64,000 bases of DNA from Mycoplana rhizolycopersici (GCF_013378445.1 NZ_JABXYK010000010.1:124001-188000), one strand, 5' to 3'. Positions 16,322 to 25,535 are shown, numbered from the stretch's first letter. Notes: generated from the sequence alone by a model not told the origin. A program made the numbers and translations.

Positions 16322-17503
16322 TCAATCCTTGACCAGCAGCTTGCGCGGAACGCTGGCAAGGCATTCGACGCCGGCCTCGGTGATCAGGATGCTTTCCGTC
16401 GTCTCGAAGCCCATATCTTCCAGCCATAGCCCGGTCATGAAATGGAAGGTCATGCCCGGCTTCAGCTCGGTGCGGTCACCGGGGCGCAGGCTCATGGTGC
16501 GCTCGCCCCAGTCCGGCGGATAGGAGATGCCGATGCCGTAGCCGGTGCGGTTGTCCTTGACGATGCCGTACTTCTTGAGGATTGCGAAGAAGGCATTGGC
16601 GATGTCCTCGCAGGTATTGCCGGGTTTGGCGACGGCGAGCCCGGCCTCCATCCCCTCCAGCGTTGCCTTCTCGGCGTCAAGAAACGCCTGGGTCGGCTTG
16701 CCGAGGAAGACGGTGCGCGACAGCGGTACGTGATAGCGGTTGTAGCAGCCGGCAATCTCGAAGAAGGTGCCTTCACCCCTTTTCATCGGCCGGTCGTCCC
16801 AGGTCAGGTGCGGCGCGGAAGCTTCGACGCCCGAGGGCAACAACGGCACGATGGCCGGATAGTCGCCGCCGATGCCGTCGACCCCGCGCGTGCCCGCATC
16901 GTAGATCTCGGCCACCAGATCGCATTTGCGCATGCCGACCTCGATCTTGTCGAAGATGCGCTGGTGCATGCCTTCGACGATGCGCGCGGCATTGCGCATA
17001 TACCTGATCTCGGTCTCGCTCTTGACGGCCCGCTGCCAGTTGACGAGGGCCGTGACATCGACGAAGCGGGCATTCGGCAGGTGCTTGACGAGGGACGCGA
17101 ACGCGGCGGCCGAGAACCAGTAGTTGTCCATTTCGACGCCGATGGTCAGCGTATCATAGCGGCGCTCGACGAGCTTTGCCGCAAGATAGTCCATCGGGTG
17201 TCGCTCGGTGGACTGCACGTAGTGATCGGGATAGCCGATAATGTTCTCGTGCTTGAGATAGGCCGTGAGCCTGGCGCCGTTGGCGTCCTGCCCTCGCCCG
17301 TACCAGATCGGTTCGCCCGTCGGCGGCACGATAACGGCCTGGTGGACGTAGAAGGACCAGCCGTCGTAGCCCGTAAGCCACGCCATGTTCGAGGGATCGC
17401 TGACGATCAGCAGATCGACCCCTTTCGCCTCCATCGCCTTGCGCGTCGCGGCGAGACGCGCCTCGTATTCCCCAAGGGAAAACTTGAGGTTGGGTTGGGT
17501 CAT
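16322..17503 (-). CDS. doeA: Ectoine hydrolase
   Basis: A 393-residue M24 (creatinase/prolidase-fold) protein, the ring-opening enzyme of ectoine catabolism (also called EutD). It turns ectoine into N-acetyl-diaminobutyrate isomers. The creatinase N-domain (residues 10-150) and the pita-bread domain (RAVKSETEIRYMRNAARI near 180, then TGYGIGISYPPDWGE near 325) are clear. DoeA-type proteins keep the fold but not the full dinuclear metal set of prolidases. It lies 31 bases after eutC and 7 bases before doeB. Creatinase is the main alternative by sequence, but the context excludes it. Confidence 0.93.
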   Translation of the reverse strand: MTQPNLKFSLGEYEARLAATRKAMEAKGVDLLIVSDPSNMAWLTGYDGWSFYVHQAVIVPPTGEPIWYGRGQDANGARLTAYLKHENIIGYPDHYVQSTERHPMDYLAAKLVERRYDTLTIGVEMDNYWFSAAAFASLVKHLPNARFVDVTALVNWQRAVKSETEIRYMRNAARIVEGMHQRIFDKIEVGMRKCDLVAEIYDAGTRGVDGIGGDYPAIVPLLPSGVEASAPHLTWDDRPMKRGEGTFFEIAGCYNRYHVPLSRTVFLGKPTQAFLDAEKATLEGMEAGLAVAKPGNTCEDIANAFFAILKKYGIVKDNRTGYGIGISYPPDWGERTMSLRPGDRTELKPGMTFHFMTGLWLEDMGFETTESILITEAGVECLASVPRKLLVKD

Positions 17504-17534
17504 GTTTCTCCCTCATTCTCCGGCAATGCCGGTC

Positions 17535-18527
17535 TCAACTGTCGAATGACGTGCCCGCGCCGGCCGATCCGGCACGCGCGAAGGCGAGCGTTGCGATTGC
17601 GGTGTCCTGGATGCCCGTACCGGTGAGGTCGGCCAGGGTGATCTGGTCGGGACTGCCGCGCCCTGGTTTCAGGCCGGCGACGATCTCGCCAAGTTCGGTG
17701 AAGCCGGCGTCCGGCTCCACCAGTCCGGCCTTGATGGCATGATGCAGTTCCCCCAGGCGGCGGGTCTGCCTCAGGCTGTCGGCGACGTAGAGATCCGCCC
17801 GCGTGACGATTGCGGGATCGATCTCGTTCTTGTGCTCCGCATCCGATCCCATCGCCGTGACGTGCTGGCCGGGCTGCAGCCAGCCGGCCAGAAGGATCGG
17901 CTTTTCCGAAGGTGTCGTGGTGACAATGATGTCTGCGCCGGCGACGGCGGCGTGCGGGTCGGCAATTGCCGTCACCGGAATGCCGAAGTCGCCCGTCAGT
18001 TCGCCGGCCAGCTTTTCCGCCTTCCCGGCGTTCCGCGCCCATATTCGCGCCTCACGGATCGGCCGAACCAGCATGAGCGCCTGCAATTGCAGCCGTGCCT
18101 GCATGCCCGCGCCGAAGATCGCAGCAACGGCTGCATCCGGCCGGGCCAACTGCCTTGCGGCGACGGCGCCGGCGGCCGCCGTTCGAACATCCGTCAGATA
18201 GCCGTTGTCGAGCAGCAGCGCCTGGATGAGGCCCGTTTTCGCCGACAGAAGGACCATCATACCGTTGGTGCTCGGCAGGCCGATGTCGGGATTGCCGAAG
18301 AAGCCGGGACTGATCTTGATGGCGAAACCGTCCAGACCGGGGACATAGGCGGTCTTCACATCGACCTCGCCACGGTGCTCGGGGATGTCGAGCCGGAGGA
18401 TCGGCGGCATGGCGACCGCCTTGGTCGCCAGCGCGTGAAAGGCATCTTCCACACAGGCAACGGCTCCGGCGTCCAGCTCCACGATCGATTTCAGATCGGC
18501 CTCGGTCAGGATGATCATCCGGCTCAT
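17535..18527 (-). CDS. eutC: EutC, ornithine-cyclodeaminase/mu-crystallin family
   Basis: A 330-residue NAD-binding protein of the ornithine cyclodeaminase family. The Rossmann motif AIFGAGMQARLQLQAL is near residues 138-153. In ehu/eut operons EutC stands with EutB and EutA and is thought to act on the hydroxyectoine branch; the exact reaction is not established to my knowledge. The ATG at 18527 overlaps the eutB stop by 4 bases, so the two are translationally coupled. Confidence 0.9.
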   Translation of the reverse strand: MSRMIILTEADLKSIVELDAGAVACVEDAFHALATKAVAMPPILRLDIPEHRGEVDVKTAYVPGLDGFAIKISPGFFGNPDIGLPSTNGMMVLLSAKTGLIQALLLDNGYLTDVRTAAAGAVAARQLARPDAAVAAIFGAGMQARLQLQALMLVRPIREARIWARNAGKAEKLAGELTGDFGIPVTAIADPHAAVAGADIIVTTTPSEKPILLAGWLQPGQHVTAMGSDAEHKNEIDPAIVTRADLYVADSLRQTRRLGELHHAIKAGLVEPDAGFTELGEIVAGLKPGRGSPDQITLADLTGTGIQDTAIATLAFARAGSAGAGTSFDS

Positions 18528-19528
18528 GCCGCCACCTCTCCCTTTACAGGCATTGCGCCGTTGATGATCTTGCGATGCAGCGTCATGTCGACGTTGCGGC
18601 CGGACAGAATGGAGACGACAGGCCCGGACGATCGGATCCGCCCGGCAAGAAGTGCGGCGATACCGACCGCGCCGGCTCCCTCGAGGATCTCACGTTCGAC
18701 GCCGTAGGCGTGCCGTATGCCCGCGGCAATCTCCACTTCCGAAAGCAGCAGCACATCGTCGAGCAGATCGCGGCACATGGAGAAGGTCAGCGCATTGTCG
18801 AGCCCGATGCCGCCGCCGAGCGAATCCGCAAGGCTCGGCAGTTCCTCCACCTTGACCGGATGTCCGGCATCGAGGCTTGCCTTCATCGCAGCACCCCGTT
18901 CCATGGTGAGCCCGATCACCCGTGTCTTCGGGTTCCGGCTCTTGACGGCCGCCGCCACGCCGGCCGCAAGTCCGCCGCCGGACAGCGGCACGAGCACGGT
19001 GGCGGTATCCGGCTGTTGCTCCATGATTTCCAGCCCCAGCGTTCCCTGCCCGGCGATGACGGCGGCATCGTCGAAAGGTGGCACCATGACCATGCCCTTT
19101 TCCGCCACCAGTCTGTTCACCTCCTCCTGCGCCTCGTCCTGCGAACCGCCGACGATGCGGACCTCCGCACCGAGCCGGCGGATTTCCGCGACCTTGTTTT
19201 CCGGCACCAGCCGCGACATGCAGATGGTCGCCACCGCACCTTCCGCCTTTGCCGCATGGGCCAGGGCCCGGCCATGGTTGCCGGTGGAGGCGGCGACGAC
19301 GCCGCGGGAGCGCTCTGCCGATGTCAGCGTCAGGATCGCATTGGTCGCCCCGCGCAGCTTGAAGCTGCCGGTCGCCTGATGGTGTTCGAGTTTGAGATAG
19401 GCGGGAACTCCGGCCATCTCCCGCAGCGCGACGGACTGCACCATCGGCGTTCGCAGGACCCGCCCGGCGATACGGGCGGATGCGGCACGGATGTCATCGA
19501 GCGAAACGGAGGCTGGTTGCGCGCACAT
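18524..19528 (-). CDS. eutB: EutB, threonine-dehydratase-like PLP enzyme
   Basis: A 334-residue fold-type II PLP enzyme. The PLP lysine sits in TGSFKLRGATNAI near residue 54, and the glycine-rich phosphate cup is seen as PLSGGGLAAG near residue 182. In ectoine gene sets EutB is proposed to work with EutC on the 5-hydroxylated intermediate, for instance by removing the hydroxyl as water. The ATG at 19528 has AGG upstream and leaves a 4-base gap to eutA; an ATG at 19546 inside eutA is possible but has no site. Confidence 0.9.
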   Translation of the reverse strand: MCAQPASVSLDDIRAASARIAGRVLRTPMVQSVALREMAGVPAYLKLEHHQATGSFKLRGATNAILTLTSAERSRGVVAASTGNHGRALAHAAKAEGAVATICMSRLVPENKVAEIRRLGAEVRIVGGSQDEAQEEVNRLVAEKGMVMVPPFDDAAVIAGQGTLGLEIMEQQPDTATVLVPLSGGGLAAGVAAAVKSRNPKTRVIGLTMERGAAMKASLDAGHPVKVEELPSLADSLGGGIGLDNALTFSMCRDLLDDVLLLSEVEIAAGIRHAYGVEREILEGAGAVGIAALLAGRIRSSGPVVSILSGRNVDMTLHRKIINGAMPVKGEVAA

Positions 19529-19532
19529 AGGA

Positions 19533-20315
19533 TCAACCTGCCGCATAGGGCTTGGTCATGAGCATGCCGAGCTCCGGTCGCGGGGTCGCGTCGCCGCACA
19601 GGCGCAGGCATGCCCAGGCCGTCGCGAGGTTGCTGCTGACCACGGGCTTGCCAAGCGCCGTCTCGATGCGCGGGGCGACCTCGGCTGCGCGAACGGCGGT
19701 GCAGGAAATGAACAGTGCGTCGGATTCCGGCGCCATTGCTTCCTTTGCGAAGGCTGTGATTTCGTCATGAGAAATTCGCGCCATCTCCCGATCATCGGTC
19801 AGCCCGAGGCAGGTGAAGCGATCGATCTGGTAACCGCGATCTGCGAAATAGCGCGCCATCGGCCTGCTGGTCTCGACCGTATAGGGCGTCAAGACCGAAA
19901 TCCGCTTCGCACCCACAGCCTTCAGCCCGCGGACGGAGGCCGCGGTCGGCGTGGCGACGGCAACCCCCGGCTTTGCCGCCTGCACCGCCGCCTCGATCCG
20001 CCCGTCGCCGATGACGACGGAAGCCGAAGTGCAGGAATACATGACGACATCAAGCGGCTCGTCCGGCAGGATGAGGGCTGCGCCAGCCGTCAGTTCCGGC
20101 TGCATCTTCATCAGGTTTTCCGGCGTCACCGGATTGGCGTAGGGGATGCGGGTCGCATAGACGCCGATGCGATCGCTCGCCACCATGCGCTGGAAATCGA
20201 CCTCGGTTGTGTGATCGGTCGCCAGGATGATCAATCCCACCCTCTTGGCTAGCGGGCGATCGTCCAGCCGCGGCGGGCGGCTTGCGCTGTCCATTCTGAT
20301 GTCGGTCGCAGTCAT
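19533..20315 (-). CDS. eutA: EutA, Asp/Glu racemase superfamily
   Basis: A 260-residue member of the Asp/Glu/hydantoin racemase and maleate isomerase superfamily. The two catalytic cysteines are visible in MYSCTSASVV (near 93) and FISCTAVRAAE (near 200). In the ectoine cluster it may switch the stereochemistry of a hydroxyectoine-derived intermediate; this is a proposal from the literature context, not proven. It overlaps ehuD by 4 bases, linking import to metabolism in one transcript. Confidence 0.9.
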   Translation of the reverse strand: MTATDIRMDSASRPPRLDDRPLAKRVGLIILATDHTTEVDFQRMVASDRIGVYATRIPYANPVTPENLMKMQPELTAGAALILPDEPLDVVMYSCTSASVVIGDGRIEAAVQAAKPGVAVATPTAASVRGLKAVGAKRISVLTPYTVETSRPMARYFADRGYQIDRFTCLGLTDDREMARISHDEITAFAKEAMAPESDALFISCTAVRAAEVAPRIETALGKPVVSSNLATAWACLRLCGDATPRPELGMLMTKPYAAG

Positions 20316-20974
20316 CGCTCATCCACCCGCGCGTAACGATTTTCCAGGAACCGCAGCCCAACCACGGAGATCAGGCTGATCACCAGGAAGAACACGCCCA
20401 CCAGCGTCATCGGCTCGATGTAGCGGTAGCTGCTGTTGGCGACGCTCTTTGCCTGGTTCATCAGTTCGAGCACGGTGATGGCCGACAGCAGTGGCGTCTC
20501 CTTGAACATGGCAATGAAATAGTTGGCGAGCGCCGGGATCATCGGCGGGATGGCCTGCGGCAGGATCACATGGATCCAGGCCTGTCGCGTGCTGAGATTG
20601 GTGGCCCGCGCCGCCTCCCATTGCCCACGCGGCACATTGTCGATGCCGGCGCGGTAGACCTCGGCCGCATAGGTGCCGTAGTGGATGCCGAGGCCGATCA
20701 CGCCGGCAACCAGCGGCGACAGCCGGATACCGATATCCGGCAGCACGTAGAAGATGAAATAGAGCTGCACCAGCAGCGGGGTGCCGCGAATGAAGTCGGC
20801 GAAGAAGCCGACCGTGCGCGAAACCGCTGCGTTCCGCGAGCGCCTCGCGATGGCCAGCACCAGGCCAAAGACGGCGGCGACAAGCGCGCCGAGGACCGTG
20901 GCAAGGATCGTGATCTTCAATCCCTGGAGAAGGGTCGGCAGGATCTGCCAGACGAATGTCCAGTCCCATTCCAT
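20312..20974 (-). CDS. ehuD: Ectoine ABC transporter permease EhuD
   Basis: A 220-residue permease of the polar-amino-acid (HisMQ) family. The EAA loop is seen as QWEAARATNLSTRQAWIHVILPQA near residues 125-150. With EhuC it would form the heterodimeric membrane channel for ectoine and hydroxyectoine. The ATG at 20974 lies 2 bases after the ehuC stop; the frame extends to 21025 inside ehuC but that part is not homologous. Confidence 0.92.
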   Translation of the reverse strand: MEWDWTFVWQILPTLLQGLKITILATVLGALVAAVFGLVLAIARRSRNAAVSRTVGFFADFIRGTPLLVQLYFIFYVLPDIGIRLSPLVAGVIGLGIHYGTYAAEVYRAGIDNVPRGQWEAARATNLSTRQAWIHVILPQAIPPMIPALANYFIAMFKETPLLSAITVLELMNQAKSVANSSYRYIEPMTLVGVFFLVISLISVVGLRFLENRYARVDER

Positions 20975-20976
20975 GC

Positions 20977-21636
20977 TCAGGCCCTCACACCGTCGAGGCC
21001 GCGCGTGGCCCGACGTTCCAGCCATCGCATGCCGGCGGAGATGGCCGATGCCATGACGAAATAGAGAACGAGGATGGTTGCAAAGGGAATGAGCGTGTTG
21101 CCGGTCTGCGCCCGTACCACCTGCGCCTGGAATGTCATGTCCGTCAGGGAGATCAATGAGACGACAGCGGTGCCCTTGAGCAGCTCGATGGCATTGTTGC
21201 CAAAGGTCGGCAGCATCAGCGGCAACGCCTGCGGCAGGATCACGTGGCGCATCCTTTGATAGCGACTGAGATTAAGAGCCACGCAGGCCTCGCGCTGCTC
21301 GCGGCCGACGGCCCGGACGGCGCCGCGCACGACTTCCGCTCCGTAGGCCCCGACGTTGAGACCCAGCGCCAGTACACCGGCCTGCATCGGCGTCAGCGTG
21401 AGGCCGGCAAACGGCAGCACGAAATAGACCCAGAACAGCTGCACGAAGATCGACGTGCCGCGGAAGAATTCGATGTAGACGGTGGCCAGCGTGCGAACGA
21501 CGGCAAAGCGCGACAGCCGTCCGAGCCCGGCGGCGAATGCCATGATCAGGGCCAGGGCCGAGCCCAGGACCGTCAATTCCATGGTCACGAGCGCGCCCTG
21601 CAATATCAGCCCTATGTATCCGGACCAGTCGATCAT
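20977..21636 (-). CDS. ehuC: Ectoine ABC transporter permease EhuC
   Basis: A 219-residue HisMQ-type permease, partner of EhuD. The EAA loop REACVALNLSRYQRMRHVILPQ is near residues 113-135, and about five hydrophobic segments are visible. It is separated from ehuB by 99 bases that contain two stem-loops, so its expression is probably lower than that of the binding protein. Confidence 0.92.
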   Translation of the reverse strand: MIDWSGYIGLILQGALVTMELTVLGSALALIMAFAAGLGRLSRFAVVRTLATVYIEFFRGTSIFVQLFWVYFVLPFAGLTLTPMQAGVLALGLNVGAYGAEVVRGAVRAVGREQREACVALNLSRYQRMRHVILPQALPLMLPTFGNNAIELLKGTAVVSLISLTDMTFQAQVVRAQTGNTLIPFATILVLYFVMASAISAGMRWLERRATRGLDGVRA

Positions 21637-21664
21637 CGTGCCTTCCCAGTCATTGGCGTTTGAT

Positions 21665-21719
21665 CTCGGGGGCGGGTTCTGGCGTCCCCGAGGCAGATGT
21701 GAGGGGGCGAAGCCCCCTC
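21665..21719 (-). terminator. Two stem-loops between ehuB and ehuC
   Basis: The first stem is CTCGGGG (21665-21671) with CCCCGAG (21686-21692). The second is GAGGGGGC (21701-21708) with GCCCCCTC (21712-21719) and a 3-base GAA loop. No T-tract follows, so partial attenuation or protection of the ehuB mRNA is more likely than full termination. Confidence 0.65.
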
Positions 21720-21735
21720 CACCAGCTTCACCCCG

Positions 21736-22587
21736 TCAGTTGGTAGCTGCGCAGAGCTTTTCGCGGGTGGTCGACATGGCGGCGGCAGCCGAGAAGCCGT
21801 AAGGCTCGATGATCTTCGCGAACTCGCCGGATTCCTTCAGTTTCGCCAACTCCACATCGAAGGCGTCGCGCAGTGCCTCGTCGCCCTTCTTGAAGGCCGC
21901 GCCATCGCAATAGACCGGCGCGCCCTGTACCGGCGCCACGACCTCGAGGTTCGGGTCGTTGGCCTTCATGACGAGATCGTTGATCGAAAGCACCGGCAGC
22001 GAATAGGCGTCGATGCGTCCGTCCTGCAGCATCTTCAGCCCGCTCTGGCCATCCGGCACGACAATGACGCGTTCACGCGGAACCCCTGCTTCCAGCGCAA
22101 GCTTCTCTTCCGTGCCGCCGCCCGGCGCGCCGATCGTTGCCGACTGATCCTTGGCGATATCGGCATAGCTCTTGAAACCCTTCGGATTGCCCTTCTTGAC
22201 GAGCATGGCCTCGGCGTCGCAGAGAACCGGCTCTGAATAGGCAACGGCCGCGCAGCGTTCCGGCTTCATGAACAGGCCGGCCGTGACGGCGTCGTGGCGG
22301 CCGGCCTGCAGGCCGGGGATCATGGCGCCGTATTCCGAGATCGAAGCCACCACATCCGCAACGCCGAGACGCTTGAAGATCTCGCGGGCGACGTCGGGAG
22401 CAGCACCGGAGACCTTGCCGTCTGCCCCGACTGCGGTAAAGGGCGGTTCGTTGGCGATTGCGATGCGCGCAAAGCCTTGGGCCTTCAGCTGTTCAAGCTT
22501 GGTGTCGTCCGCGCTTGCGGGGGCGGAAAGAAGCGACATCAGTGCCGTGGCGCCGGCTGCCATCGCCATGAGATATTTCAACGTCAT
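21736..22587 (-). CDS. ehuB: Ectoine/hydroxyectoine-binding protein EhuB
   Basis: A 283-residue periplasmic binding protein of the SBP_bac_3 family. A signal peptide covers about residues 1-26 (ending APASA). The family pattern IANEPPFTAVGADGKVSG and APDVAREIFKRLGV follows. EhuB of Sinorhizobium meliloti binds ectoine and hydroxyectoine with high affinity. The ATG at 22587 has AGGAGTAGG upstream; the long frame back to 23115 is antisense/overlap noise within ehuA. Order ehuA-ehuB-ehuC-ehuD is as in S. meliloti. Confidence 0.93.
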   Translation of the reverse strand: MTLKYLMAMAAGATALMSLLSAPASADDTKLEQLKAQGFARIAIANEPPFTAVGADGKVSGAAPDVAREIFKRLGVADVVASISEYGAMIPGLQAGRHDAVTAGLFMKPERCAAVAYSEPVLCDAEAMLVKKGNPKGFKSYADIAKDQSATIGAPGGGTEEKLALEAGVPRERVIVVPDGQSGLKMLQDGRIDAYSLPVLSINDLVMKANDPNLEVVAPVQGAPVYCDGAAFKKGDEALRDAFDVELAKLKESGEFAKIIEPYGFSAAAAMSTTREKLCAATN

Positions 22588-22646
22588 CGTTCCTACTCCT
22601 CTGGATTTTTCCGTTTTTATCGGGGCATCGCCTGATCGACGGGCAA

Positions 22647-23432
22647 TCAGACGCGGTGTCCCGCCGCGATTATCTTGCGCAGGAAGGTTTGCGTGCGTTC
22701 CTGCCTGGGATTTTTGAAAATGCTCTCTGGCTTGCCTTCCTCGACGATCCGGCCCTTGTCGAAGAAGAGCACGCGATCGGCGAAATCGTGGGCAAAGCCC
22801 ATCTCGTGGGTGACGAGAAGCATGGTCATGTCCGTCTCTGCGGCCAGTCTGCGCATGACGTTCAGGACTTCCTCGACCAGCTCGGGATCGAGTGCCGAGG
22901 TAACCTCGTCGAACAGCATGATCTTGGGAGAAAGGGCGAGTGCGCGGGCGATGGCCACGCGTTGCTTCTGTCCGCCGGACAATTGCGCGGGCATGCTGCG
23001 GGCCTTGTCGGTCATGCCCACCATGTCGAGAAGCTCCATCGCCCGCTTCTCGGCTGTCGCCCTCGCCGTGCCCTTGGTCAGCATGGGAGCGAGCGTGATG
23101 TTGTCGAGCACGCATTTGTGCGGAAAAAGATTGAAGTGCTGAAAGACCATTCCGATCTTCTCGCGCATTTTCTGCAGGTGCTTCTCGTCGGCGGCTACCA
23201 GACTACCAGCCTTCGGCATGTGATAGAGCTGCTGGCCGTCGATCTCGATGTGACCGCCATTGATCGTCTCGAGCGTCATGAGGATGCGCAGGATCGTTGT
23301 CTTTCCGGACCCTGACGGACCGATCAGCGCCAGCTTTTCACCCGGCATGACATCCATCGAAAGACCGTCGAGCACCGTCAGCGGCCCGTAGGTCTTCGTG
23401 ATGTTGTCGATGCGAATGATGGGTGAAGGCAT
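22647..23432 (-). CDS. ehuA: Ectoine ABC transporter ATP-binding protein EhuA
   Basis: A 261-residue ATPase of the polar-amino-acid importer class. The Walker A GPSGSGKTT is at residues 39-47, the signature LSGGQKQR near 154 and the Walker B IMLFDEVTSAL near 175. It is the first gene of the ehu-eut-doe transcript. AGGGAGAG precedes the ATG. The 123-base region upstream holds direct repeats that are good candidates for EnuR binding (23488-23524). Confidence 0.93.
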   Translation of the reverse strand: MPSPIIRIDNITKTYGPLTVLDGLSMDVMPGEKLALIGPSGSGKTTILRILMTLETINGGHIEIDGQQLYHMPKAGSLVAADEKHLQKMREKIGMVFQHFNLFPHKCVLDNITLAPMLTKGTARATAEKRAMELLDMVGMTDKARSMPAQLSGGQKQRVAIARALALSPKIMLFDEVTSALDPELVEEVLNVMRRLAAETDMTMLLVTHEMGFAHDFADRVLFFDKGRIVEEGKPESIFKNPRQERTQTFLRKIIAAGHRV

Positions 23433-23487
23433 GCATGTCTCTCCCTGTTGAGACGAGCGATGCCCACAACGATGACGAGCTTATAAA

Positions 23488-23524
23488 ATCATGTCAATTA
23501 TCAAAATAATATCATGACAATTAT
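23488..23524. promoter_or_regulatory. Direct repeats upstream of ehuA, putative EnuR operator
   Basis: ATCATGTCAATTAT (23488-23501) and ATCATGACAATTAT (23511-23524) differ at one base and start 23 bases apart, in an A+T-rich gap between ehuA and the 3' end of enuR. Head-to-tail repeats are the usual target layout of MocR/GabR-type regulators such as EnuR. Confidence 0.65.
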
Positions 23525-23555
23525 TCTGCATTTGCCCAAATGCCGAGCGGAACCG

Positions 23556-24941
23556 TCAAATTGCAAGCAGAAGCGCTTCCGGATCTCCCTGGGCCAGCGA
23601 TGCGACCGTGCCGAGCCCGATGCGCAGCTCGGCCTCGGATGTGGAGCCGAGCGAGATGCGCACCGCGGGCGCGCGGCCATGCTCTGCGGTCTGGAACGAC
23701 GCGCCGGGCGCGATTGCCACTCCATGCAGACGGGCCTGTGCGACGAAGCCTTCTTCCGTATGTGCAGCCGTCAGTGGCAGCCAGACATGCAGGCTTTGCG
23801 GATGCGCGCGATAGGCAAGTCCGCCGAGCGCTTCGGCGGCGATTGCATGCCGTCGTGCGAGGGCGCGTCTCTGCCAGTTGACCAGTTCCATCGCCGTGCC
23901 GTTGCCCACCCAGCGCGTGGCGATTTCAGCGATGGCCGGCGTCGCCATCCAGTTGGAGACGAGGTGGCGGTTTGCAACCGCGGCAACGTAGCGATCGGGC
24001 GCCACGAGATAGCCGATACGCAGGCCGGGCACGGTGATCTTGGTGAAACTGGTGACGTAGAGCGTGCGCTCCGGCGCGAAGCTTTGGAGGGGTGGTGGCC
24101 GGTCTACCACCAGCGGCCCGAGAATGTCGTTCTCGATGATCGCGATATCGTGCTTGGCAGCCACCGCCGCCAGGTGCTCGCGCCGTTCGGCACTCATCAG
24201 CGTTGCCGTCGGATTGACCACGGAGGGCTGGAGAAACACCGCCCGCACAGGGCCTTCCCGGCAGGCGGCGTCCAACGCTTCGGGAAGCATGCCGTCCGCG
24301 TCGATTGCGATGCCCTCCAGGTGAATTCCCAGATAACTCGACAGCGGCACAAGCGTATGGTGGCTGATCGCCTCCGCAACGACGGTCGAGCCGGGCGGAG
24401 CCACGCTCATCAGCGCGACCGTCATGGCGGAGGTCGCGCCATTGGTCAGGTTGACGTTCAGCGGCGATACGTCGAGCCCGCAGAGAGACAGCCACTCGAC
24501 GGCGACGGAGCGATGGCGGGGAAACACCATGTTGGGCCGGAAGGAGAGCGCAGAACTGGAGGGCAGGTTCTCGCCGAGCCAGGCAAAGGCCTCCCGCATG
24601 CGATCGAGATGGATCTGTTCGCAGACGGGCTTCAGGATGGAGAGATCGATGACCTCGCCCAGCCGCTCCGGCAGATAGGGAGGCTCCGGCTCCTTCTGCG
24701 CCGTCTGCACGAACGAGCCACGCCCGATTTCGCCGGAGATCATGCCGCGGCGGATCAGTTCGTCGTAAGCGCGGCTCACCGTCTGGATCGACAGTTTGAG
24801 GTCTTCGGCAAGCTTGCGATGCGTCGGCAGGCGTGTGCCGTTGACAAGTTTGCCGTCGTGGATGGCATTGGCGATCTGCTCGGCGAGGGATAGATAGGCC
24901 GGGCGGCGAAGCTGCTGAGGATCGGGACGCCAATTTGTCAT
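23556..24941 (-). CDS. enuR: EnuR, MocR/GabR-type regulator of ectoine catabolism
   Basis: A 461-residue fusion of a GntR winged helix (residues 14-80, with LPTHRKLAEDLKLSIQTVSRAYDEL split around residue 38-62) and a fold-type I aminotransferase domain. The PLP lysine is in TSFTKITVPGLRIGYL near residue 297. EnuR of Ruegeria pomeroyi is a repressor that loses DNA binding when its PLP reacts with diaminobutyrate-type ectoine intermediates. The gene lies between the two ectoine operons, downstream-strand with ehuA and divergent from doeX. Its own promoter contains repeats related to those before ehuA, so autoregulation is likely. Confidence 0.92.
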   Translation of the reverse strand: MTNWRPDPQQLRRPAYLSLAEQIANAIHDGKLVNGTRLPTHRKLAEDLKLSIQTVSRAYDELIRRGMISGEIGRGSFVQTAQKEPEPPYLPERLGEVIDLSILKPVCEQIHLDRMREAFAWLGENLPSSSALSFRPNMVFPRHRSVAVEWLSLCGLDVSPLNVNLTNGATSAMTVALMSVAPPGSTVVAEAISHHTLVPLSSYLGIHLEGIAIDADGMLPEALDAACREGPVRAVFLQPSVVNPTATLMSAERREHLAAVAAKHDIAIIENDILGPLVVDRPPPLQSFAPERTLYVTSFTKITVPGLRIGYLVAPDRYVAAVANRHLVSNWMATPAIAEIATRWVGNGTAMELVNWQRRALARRHAIAAEALGGLAYRAHPQSLHVWLPLTAAHTEEGFVAQARLHGVAIAPGASFQTAEHGRAPAVRISLGSTSEAELRIGLGTVASLAQGDPEALLLAI

Positions 24942-24943
24942 GA

Positions 24944-24975
24944 TTTGACAGTGATGAAATTCAGTTCAATTGACA
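24944..24975. promoter_or_regulatory. TTGACA-type repeats between enuR and doeX
   Basis: TTTGACA (24944-24950) and ATTGACA (24969-24975) lie 25 bases apart in the divergent enuR-doeX promoter. The second, extended as CAATTGACA, shares AATTGACA with the reverse complement of the first ehuA repeat. They are weaker matches than the ehuA pair but in the right place for EnuR control of both units. Confidence 0.4.
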
Positions 24976-25046
24976 ATCTGAAAATTGCTTTCGGCAGATC
25001 ATTTTCATAGTCTGGTCCAAGATTCTGATAGGGGAAAACCAACGGC

Positions 25047-25535
25047 ATGAAGCTCGACGCTATCGATCTGCGCATCCTTGAGGCGGTCCAGAGAGATGGC
25101 CGGATAACCAAGGTGGCGCTTGCCGAAGAGGTGGGCCTGTCGCCCACGCCCTGCTGGATGCGGCTGCGCAAGCTGGAAAAGGCAGGCATCGTGGCGGGCT
25201 ATCATGCCCGCGTGGCGGTGCGCCGCATCGCCCCCGTTGCCAGCGTCATGATGGAAGTCACGCTAGAAAACCATCGGCAGGGCGATTTCGAACGCTTCGA
25301 GCGGACGATCGCAAACATTCCCGAAATCGTCGCCTGCTGGTCGGTTGGCGGCGGGGTCGACTACATTCTCAAGATCATGGCTGCCGACATCGACGCCTAT
25401 CAGCGGCTCGTCGACAGCCTGCTCGATCGGGAAATCGGAATCGCGCGCTATTTCACCTATATCGTCACGAAGACGGTGAAGGAGGAAACGACGCTCCCGC
25501 TACCCACCCTGCTGGCAGATGCCGCGTCGGACTAG
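25047..25535 (+). CDS. doeX: DoeX, Lrp/AsnC-family regulator
   Basis: A 162-residue Lrp/AsnC regulator. The helix-turn-helix is near residues 20-42 (TKVALAEEVGLSPTPCWMRL), and a RAM effector domain follows from about residue 65 (ASVMMEVTLENH). AsnC-type genes accompany ectoine catabolic genes in Halomonas (doeX) and in Ruegeria (asnC). It opens the plus-strand unit before doeC and diverges from enuR. It would sense an ectoine metabolite and fine-tune expression beside EnuR (inference). Confidence 0.9.
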   Translation: MKLDAIDLRILEAVQRDGRITKVALAEEVGLSPTPCWMRLRKLEKAGIVAGYHARVAVRRIAPVASVMMEVTLENHRQGDFERFERTIANIPEIVACWSVGGGVDYILKIMAADIDAYQRLVDSLLDREIGIARYFTYIVTKTVKEETTLPLPTLLADAASD

